Positions 36,129 through 40,814 of a stretch of DNA of 40,814 nt are shown here, piece by piece. Below the pieces are notes generated by a model, which searched no databases, was not told the origin of the DNA, and saw only the letters and a program-made list of their open reading frames with translations. The first letter of the stretch is position 1. Each line of letters starts with the position of its first letter. The DNA is from an uncultured Prevotella sp. (lineage in GTDB: Bacteria; Bacteroidota; Bacteroidia; Bacteroidales; Bacteroidaceae), in contig CAKQFW010000001.1 of NCBI GenBank assembly GCA_934230965.1, forward strand, positions 1-40,814. Direction: 5' to 3'. A program made the position numbers and the translations under genes.

Positions 36129-36881
36129 ATGGCAAACATATCATTCACACTGAAGGTGTGGCGTCAGAACGGTCCTAAGGCACAGGGCCATTTCGACACA
36201 TTTGAAATGAAGGATATCCCTACGGATACCTCATTCCTTGAAATGCTCGACATCCTGAACGAGCAGCTCATTGAAGAAGGCAAAGAGCCTTTCGTATTCG
36301 ACCACGACTGCCGCGAGGGTATCTGCGGTATGTGCTCGCTCTACATCAACGGCCATCCCCACGGCCCCAACTCAGGTGCTACCACCTGTCAGCTCTACAT
36401 GCGTAAGTTTAACGATGGCGACGTAATCACTGTTGAGCCTTGGCGTTCAGCAGCCTTCCCCGTTATCAAAGACTGCATGGTAGACCGTACCGCCTTCGAT
36501 AAGATTATCCAGGCTGGTGGTTATGTAAGCGTGCGCACGGGTCAGCCCCAGGACGCTAACGCCATCCTCATCCCGAAGGAAGATGCCGACGAGGCTATGG
36601 ACTGCGCTACCTGTATCGGTTGCGGCTGCTGCGTTGCTGCCTGCAAGAACGGTTCAGCTATGCTGTTCGTAAGCTCTAAGGTAAGCCAGTTGGCATTGCT
36701 GCCCCAGGGTCGCCCCGAGGCCGCTACACGCGCCAAGGCAATGATTGCAAAGATGGAAGAGCTGGGCTTCGGCAACTGCACCAACACCCGCGCTTGCGAG
36801 GCTGAGTGCCCGAAGAACGAGTCGATTGCTAACATCGCTCGCCTGAACCGCGAGTTTATCAAGGCTAAGTTGGCCGACTAA
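36129..36881 (+). CDS. frdB: Fumarate reductase/succinate dehydrogenase iron-sulfur subunit
   Basis: FrdB carries electrons between the heme subunit and FrdA. The 250-residue protein has the [2Fe-2S] cysteines Cys61, Cys66, Cys69 and Cys87 (CREGICGMC and TTCQLY), and the [4Fe-4S] and [3Fe-4S] cysteines in [15 protein letters not shown] (159-172) and [14 protein letters not shown] (217-227). Length is normal. It is separated from frdA by the element at 35485-36117, starts 11 nt after it, and is followed by a strong terminator, so it still appears to end the frd operon. Confidence 0.97.
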   Translation: MANISFTLKVWRQNGPKAQGHFDTFEMKDIPTDTSFLEMLDILNEQLIEEGKEPFVFDHDCREGICGMCSLYINGHPHGPNSGATTCQLYMRKFNDGDVITVEPWRSAAFPVIKDCMVDRTAFDKIIQAGGYVSVRTGQPQDANAILIPKEDADEAMDCATCIGCGCCVAACKNGSAMLFVSSKVSQLALLPQGRPEAATRAKAMIAKMEELGFGNCTNTRACEAECPKNESIANIARLNREFIKAKLAD

Positions 36882-36901
36882 TCTCGACCTATTATTTATA
36901 T

Positions 36902-36950
36902 AAAGCGGATGCGCTGCACACTTTGTGCACTGCATCCGCTTTTTCTTTTA
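36902..36950 (+). terminator. Rho-independent terminator of the frd operon
   Basis: An 11-bp perfect stem (36902-36912 with 36932-36942), extended by an inner GCACA/TGTGC pairing, is followed by TTTCTTTTA. It begins 20 nt after the frdB stop codon. Confidence 0.9.
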
Positions 36951-36960
36951 AGGCTAGGGT

Positions 36961-37200
36961 ATGATAAGCCTGTATAGGCCTTTCTAAGCCTTTCTAAGCC
37001 GAGAGGAGTGGAGAATGATAGCCTTTCTAAGGCTGAGGTGTGATAAGCCTGTATAAGCCCGTATAAGCCTGTATAGGCCTTTCTAAGCCTTTCTAAGCCG
37101 AGGGGAGTGGAGGATGATAGCTAACGAGAGTGGCAAGGCTATAGGATTTTTCACTTTTCACTTTTCACTTTTCTCTTTTCCCTTTCTTTCTCCCTTTTCC
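36961..37200. repeat. CCTTTCTAAG arrays and CACTTTT simple repeat downstream of frdB
   Basis: This fills the middle of the 561-bp gap between frdB and the next gene. Two blocks of the 10-bp unit, mixed with ATAAGCCTGT units, each end in GCCGAGRGGAGTGGAG. A CTATAGGATTTTTCAC junction and a CACTTTT run follow. The last 125 bp is a direct copy of 6375-6490. Beyond it are only a stretch without features and the promoter at 37255-37286. Confidence 0.85.
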
Positions 37201-37254
37201 CCCTACTGAAAACCGTAGTTTTTCACTCATACACAATAGTTTATGCCTTTTTTA

Positions 37255-37286
37255 TTTGTTCTTTAGCCATATTGTTTTTATATTTG
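37255..37286 (+). promoter_or_regulatory. Promoter of the 924-residue secreted protein
   Basis: TTTG (37255-37258) and TATATTTG (37279-37286) are perfect matches with a 20-nt spacer. Transcription would start near 37293, leaving a leader of about 150 nt. Confidence 0.8.
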
Positions 37287-37442
37287 CATAGTTACAAGCA
37301 AGGTAACGATGCTATATTTATAACCAAACCCCACTATCATAGAAAGCCCCGCTATCATAGAAGCCCCTAACCCCACCAATATTATAAAGAAATTATCAAG
37401 AACAATTATAACAAAAACATTCACCATAAAGTAAAAACGTGT

Positions 37443-40217
37443 ATGAAAAATTTTAACCTCTACATTGCGGGCTTAGCCCTCATCTCGAGTGTTTGTGCTA
37501 CGGCGCAAACCCATCAGGCGTTGCCGCAACCCGTTCCGGGCGTAAAGGCGCAGCAGCTTTTTAAGAAGGCCAACAGCAGCCGACCCGCGGCACAGCGCCC
37601 CGACACCAAAACCACCTACGCTCTGCACACCAAGGGTGTGCGCATGGTGCCTTTGGCACAGATAGCTAAGGCTCAACGCGCCGAAAAGGCCGACGAGATG
37701 GTGAAGAAAACCTTGCTCACAAGCTGGTCATATTCTGAGAACAACGGCACACCAGAGACGAGCAAGATAACCTATGACAAGTATGGCCGCTTCAGCGTGG
37801 TCGACTACGGCGCTAGCAAAGACCTCTACACCTACGACACCAACGAAACAGGCTCGAAGTGGAGTACAAAGCTCGTGCGTTATCAAGCGGGCGAAACTAT
37901 TACAGATAGCTATAAAGAAGAGCGCACCTTCGACCAGTATAATCGTGTGTCGACCATAAAGGTTTATAGGAACCTCTATGGTAATGGTTTAATGCTGGAC
38001 GAAGAGCGCGAGTACGACTACAGCCAGGACCCTAAGGGCATTCTGGTGAAAAATGTCGACTATAATATGTATGAAGGTGTTCACCAGCCCTATATGGTTG
38101 AGCTGCTTAAATGGTTTGCCCCCACACAGAGCTATATCAGCATCACCTATAATGCCAATTACGAGAAGGTAGACTTTGAGATTAACGGCACCAACTACGC
38201 CCTCAAAAGATATAGTAAAGACTACAATAACGAGTGGGTGTTATCCGCCACTGAAGAGCGTTACTTCACTGCCGATGGCCGCGATTTGGGCCATCTCAAC
38301 TGCACTTACTCTGATGGCCAAATAAGCTATAGCGATGGCTATAAGACAGAGCTACTGCCCAATACGCCCGAGGCTGGCTTCACCACAGAGATTCACTCTC
38401 ATATGAACTCTTACTCTGAGCCCTCAAACGTATGGGTGTATAACGAAAAATATGTTTACAGCAACAACTATGAACTGCCTAAGATACAGGCCAACGGCGA
38501 CCTCTCATACAAACGCTACAAGTATGATACCTCAAAGGGCGCGTGGGTGCTGACGTCCGCAGAGACCGGCACTTGGACCCCTGAGGGCTTGCTGCAAGGA
38601 ACCTATGAAGAGTATGATAACGGCGTGTTAGATTATACCGAGACGGCTCTCTTCAAATATTCGGCCACGGGTGAAGAAGAGGGCTATGTGCTACCGTTTA
38701 AGAATGGTGGCTATGTCATTGAGACCGACATGAAGGGCGTAGACGGCAGCTATTACACCTTCTACGACAAGAACCACAACGTTACGCGCCAGCTCAGAGC
38801 CATCTACAAAGACGGTAAAGATTCGGGTTCCGACTCATACGAAAGCACCGTGCCCGAAGAAACAATATACGAAGAGCTGAAGAACGGCAAGTGGGTGACC
38901 GTAACCACCGACCTGATGATAGGCGATGGCGACAACCACCTGGAGGTAAAGTTTAACGCCAAGGGCCAGATGACTCAGTGGGACGAATATGAGAATGGCT
39001 TTCACACCGAGCATGTGGTTTACACCTATCTCGACAACGGATACATTGAAGAGTCGTATAACACCGAAACCAACAAGGTAGACGAATACACCCAAGTAAC
39101 CATTGATGCCGCCAATGTTGTTACCTACATCGAATATGAGTATAGCAGCAGCGGCAAGGTAAGATGGGGCGAGAAATATGTTACCTACCCCACAGGCAAG
39201 CAGCTTTATTATAAATGGAGTTCTGACATTCAGGATTACCAACTTGTAAGCACCACGGCTAAGACGCTGACCACAACAGCTGCCGATGGCACAAAAACCA
39301 GCATCTACCGCGAGATTGACGACAATGGCAACGTAGTGGAAACGCGCAAAGAAAGCTATTATTACAAGGATGACGTACAGCGCAGCGAGACTTATAATAA
39401 GGTCGACGGCCAGTGGGTAGGCGAAGAAAAGAGCGAGCGAGAGCCTGTAACAGCGCCCCAGTTTGAGGTGCTCGACCCGCAAGACCCCATCGCCTGCAAC
39501 GACGAATATTTCTATCCCTCTAACGGCGATGATGAGGTAGATGTCTTCCCCAATTCTACAACGAACAGCACCTATTGGGGATGGCAAGACGGTCAGTGGG
39601 TCGTGACAAGTCAGAATAATACCGTTTACAGTCAGCCCGACGACAACACGCTCGTCCAGACCAGCACTAATATTAGTGATCAAACGGTAAACAATCGTGG
39701 CTCTCGTTATGAAAAGAACACCTATTATGACTCGCGCAAACGCGACAGCCGTAATAACCTTATCGAGCATAAATATGGCTCAACCATTCTGGAGATTTAT
39801 GATGGCACAACCACTCAAAATTGCCAGTCTGAGGTAATCGACTCTTACACCTACAACGACGAGGGTCTGCTCACATCGCATAAACACGAAGAGTATCACA
39901 GCCAGGCATCTGACGCCTCTGCATCGGCAGCTCGCGCAGCCGGCACGCTACAGCTCACAAGGTCTACCGTAACCAACTATTATTACACCGAGCTTAATGT
40001 GGTGAACGGCATCACAGCCGCTACCGCTGCCGCCAAGCCCGCCTTCGCCGTGAGCGGACGCACCGTGAGCGCAGTAGGCAAGAGCGCTGCCATCAGCCTC
40101 TACACCCTCGATGGTCAGTGCGTGGCTACATCGGCCACAGGCCAGGTTGAGGCTCCCACACACGGCGTATTCGTTGCCGTGAGCGGAACAGCAAAGTGTA
40201 AGATTGTTGTGAAGTAA
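37443..40217 (+). CDS. Secreted repetitive protein of unknown function, probable type IX secretion cargo
   Basis: The 924-residue protein has a signal peptide (about residues 1-22, ending ATAQ). A long Tyr-, Asp-, Asn- and Lys-rich region is built of loosely repeated beta-hairpin units of the type TYDKYGRF.VVDYG, RTFDQYNRVSTIKVY, KFNAKGQMTQWDEYENGF and NDEGLLTSHKHEEY, which recall YD/RHS-like or toast-rack repeats but do not form a recognisable RHS shell. The last 70 or so residues (NGITAATAAAKPAF, then AISLYTLDGQCV and THGVFVAVSGTAKCKIVVK) resemble a type IX sorting domain. It is monocistronic, with its own promoter and a downstream terminator. No catalytic motif was seen; a surface or adhesion role is only a guess. 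Confidence 0.75.
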   Translation: MKNFNLYIAGLALISSVCATAQTHQALPQPVPGVKAQQLFKKANSSRPAAQRPDTKTTYALHTKGVRMVPLAQIAKAQRAEKADEMVKKTLLTSWSYSENNGTPETSKITYDKYGRFSVVDYGASKDLYTYDTNETGSKWSTKLVRYQAGETITDSYKEERTFDQYNRVSTIKVYRNLYGNGLMLDEEREYDYSQDPKGILVKNVDYNMYEGVHQPYMVELLKWFAPTQSYISITYNANYEKVDFEINGTNYALKRYSKDYNNEWVLSATEERYFTADGRDLGHLNCTYSDGQISYSDGYKTELLPNTPEAGFTTEIHSHMNSYSEPSNVWVYNEKYVYSNNYELPKIQANGDLSYKRYKYDTSKGAWVLTSAETGTWTPEGLLQGTYEEYDNGVLDYTETALFKYSATGEEEGYVLPFKNGGYVIETDMKGVDGSYYTFYDKNHNVTRQLRAIYKDGKDSGSDSYESTVPEETIYEELKNGKWVTVTTDLMIGDGDNHLEVKFNAKGQMTQWDEYENGFHTEHVVYTYLDNGYIEESYNTETNKVDEYTQVTIDAANVVTYIEYEYSSSGKVRWGEKYVTYPTGKQLYYKWSSDIQDYQLVSTTAKTLTTTAADGTKTSIYREIDDNGNVVETRKESYYYKDDVQRSETYNKVDGQWVGEEKSEREPVTAPQFEVLDPQDPIACNDEYFYPSNGDDEVDVFPNSTTNSTYWGWQDGQWVVTSQNNTVYSQPDDNTLVQTSTNISDQTVNNRGSRYEKNTYYDSRKRDSRNNLIEHKYGSTILEIYDGTTTQNCQSEVIDSYTYNDEGLLTSHKHEEYHSQASDASASAARAAGTLQLTRSTVTNYYYTELNVVNGITAATAAAKPAFAVSGRTVSAVGKSAAISLYTLDGQCVATSATGQVEAPTHGVFVAVSGTAKCKIVVK

Positions 40218-40264
40218 GAGTATAGAAAGCTAATCTAAGTAGGGCAGGGCCTCTGTGCCCTGTT

Positions 40265-40360
40265 CCTATAGAATAATGAAATTGTGAGAGGATGGGGCAC
40301 AGAGGTCCTCATCCTATAGAATAGTGAAATTGTGAGAGGATGGAGCACAGAGACCCTCAT
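40265..40360. repeat. 48-bp tandem duplication
   Basis: Two 48-bp units (40265-40312 and 40313-40360) differ at about four positions. Each contains CCTATAGAAT, GAAATTGTGAGAGGATGG and GCACAGAG. A related partial unit precedes them at about 40229-40264. The GAGGATGGGGCACAGAG core resembles the arm of the 36-bp inverted repeat at 20515-20661. Confidence 0.8.
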
Positions 40361-40385
40361 CCCTCTTTTGAGCGTAAAAAATAAT

Positions 40386-40430
40386 AAAGTGTAAGCAAAA
40401 TCGGTTGTTTTGCTTACACTTTTTTTTATT
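40386..40430 (+). terminator. Terminator downstream of the 924-residue protein gene
   Basis: A perfect 15-bp stem (40386-40400 with 40408-40422) with a 7-nt loop is followed by TTTTTATT. It is the counterpart of the hairpin at 20944-20980 and forms the first module of composite repeat copy B. Confidence 0.8.
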
Positions 40431-40709
40431 GATACCCTTCATTTGCAAAACCCTTGGTTTTAGGCTGCGAAACCCTTGGTTTCAGGCTGTAAAAGCCTTG
40501 GTTTCAGAGGCTGAAACCAAGGCTTTCAGACTGTAATTTCAAGCCCCTCCCCCGCGCCAAGCCCCTCCCCCGCACCAAGCCCCTCCCCCGCACCGTGCTG
40601 GCGCACGGCTTCCCCCTCCCCTTATGGAGGGGAGTGAATAGCCTTACTTCTTGCTGGAGGACGGGGCGTAGTCAAGTGAAGAGTGAAAGAATTCATGTGA
40701 TAGGCGAGG
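40386..40709 (-). repeat. Composite intergenic repeat, copy B (inverted)
   Basis: Read on the - strand, this has the same module order as copy A (20671-20980): GAATTCTTTCACTC, CGTCCTCCAGCAAGAAG, a GGGGAGGGG palindrome (here with three CCCCTCCCCCGC units), CCAAGG repeats, AATGAAGGGTATCAAT and the 15-bp hairpin. It fills most of the 597-bp stretch from 40218 to the window end, where I find no gene. Confidence 0.85.
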
Positions 40710-40814
40710 TGTATCAGAAAACGCTTCCATTCACCCCCAAAAATGAATATTTATGCAAAACAGAAGTCCCTCCCTTTCTCGCTTCCGTCGCCGAAGGCGG
40801 CGAAGGTTCATAAC

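Noticed and set aside
38835-39770. 311-codon ORF on the - strand within the 924-residue protein gene
   Set aside because: It is antisense to a gene with signal peptide, promoter and terminator, and its translation has no domain or motif I recognise. The same applies to the long antisense ORFs at 581-1675, 8190-8990, 15773-16837 and 34444-35277.
40595-40813. 72-codon ORF at the window end
   Set aside because: It lies entirely in composite repeat copy B and its translation is low complexity without a start context or promoter.

Overview
The window is a chromosomal segment of a Bacteroidales bacterium, most likely Prevotella or a close relative (Prevotellaceae). The evidence is a SusC/SusD pair, PorZ and a second protein with a type IX secretion-like C-terminus, a three-gene fumarate reductase operon with a cytochrome b558-type FrdC, the absence of Shine-Dalgarno sequences, and upstream elements matching the Bacteroidetes promoter (-33 TTTG, -7 TAnnTTTG). 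The coding content is mostly housekeeping. I see no rRNA, tRNA, CRISPR array, transposase, phage gene or reverse transcriptase.

Layout. 1-2.7 kb (+): the 3' end of a susC-like gene and a complete susD-like gene, closed by a strong terminator. 3.2-6.2 kb (-): acpP, fabF and rnc, with a perfect promoter in front of acpP. 6.5-13.8 kb (-): a tight cluster transcribed yitT > rdgB > porZ > trhA > mutS. 14.2-17 kb (-): leuS. 17.1-19.1 kb (-): xerD and a papain-fold lipoprotein. 19.2-20.4 kb (+): aroQ and a SAM O-methyltransferase. 21.1-23.8 kb (-): polA, whose 3'-5' exonuclease motifs are degenerate. 24-25 kb (+): a long-chain polyprenyl diphosphate synthase. 25.1-25.7 kb (-): a four-helix-bundle protein. 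25.9-27.7 kb (-): dtd > mazG-like > deoC. 27.8-32.6 kb (-): mnmG, apt and uvrC, with a parS-like site just upstream of uvrC. 32.8-36.9 kb (+): frdCAB. 37.4-40.2 kb (+): a large secreted protein of unknown function.

The unusual part is the intergenic DNA. At least four families of short-period repeats sit between genes: 8-bp GTTGACRA arrays as inverted pairs, 9-10-bp TTATAGG arrays, 10-bp CCTTTCTAAG arrays, and G/C-rich GGGGAGGGG palindromes. A composite repeat of about 320 bp occurs twice in opposite orientation (20.67-20.98 and 40.39-40.71 kb). The two four-helix-bundle genes each sit inside a different repeat family, and each of those families also has a gene-free copy elsewhere in the window. 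One of these repeat-bounded genes splits frdA from frdB. This is the best candidate here for an undescribed mobile or repeat-associated system, but the mobility claim is inference.

The parS-like palindrome (29719-29732) matches the core of the ParB site known from B. subtilis, suggesting that the window lies in the origin-proximal part of the chromosome.
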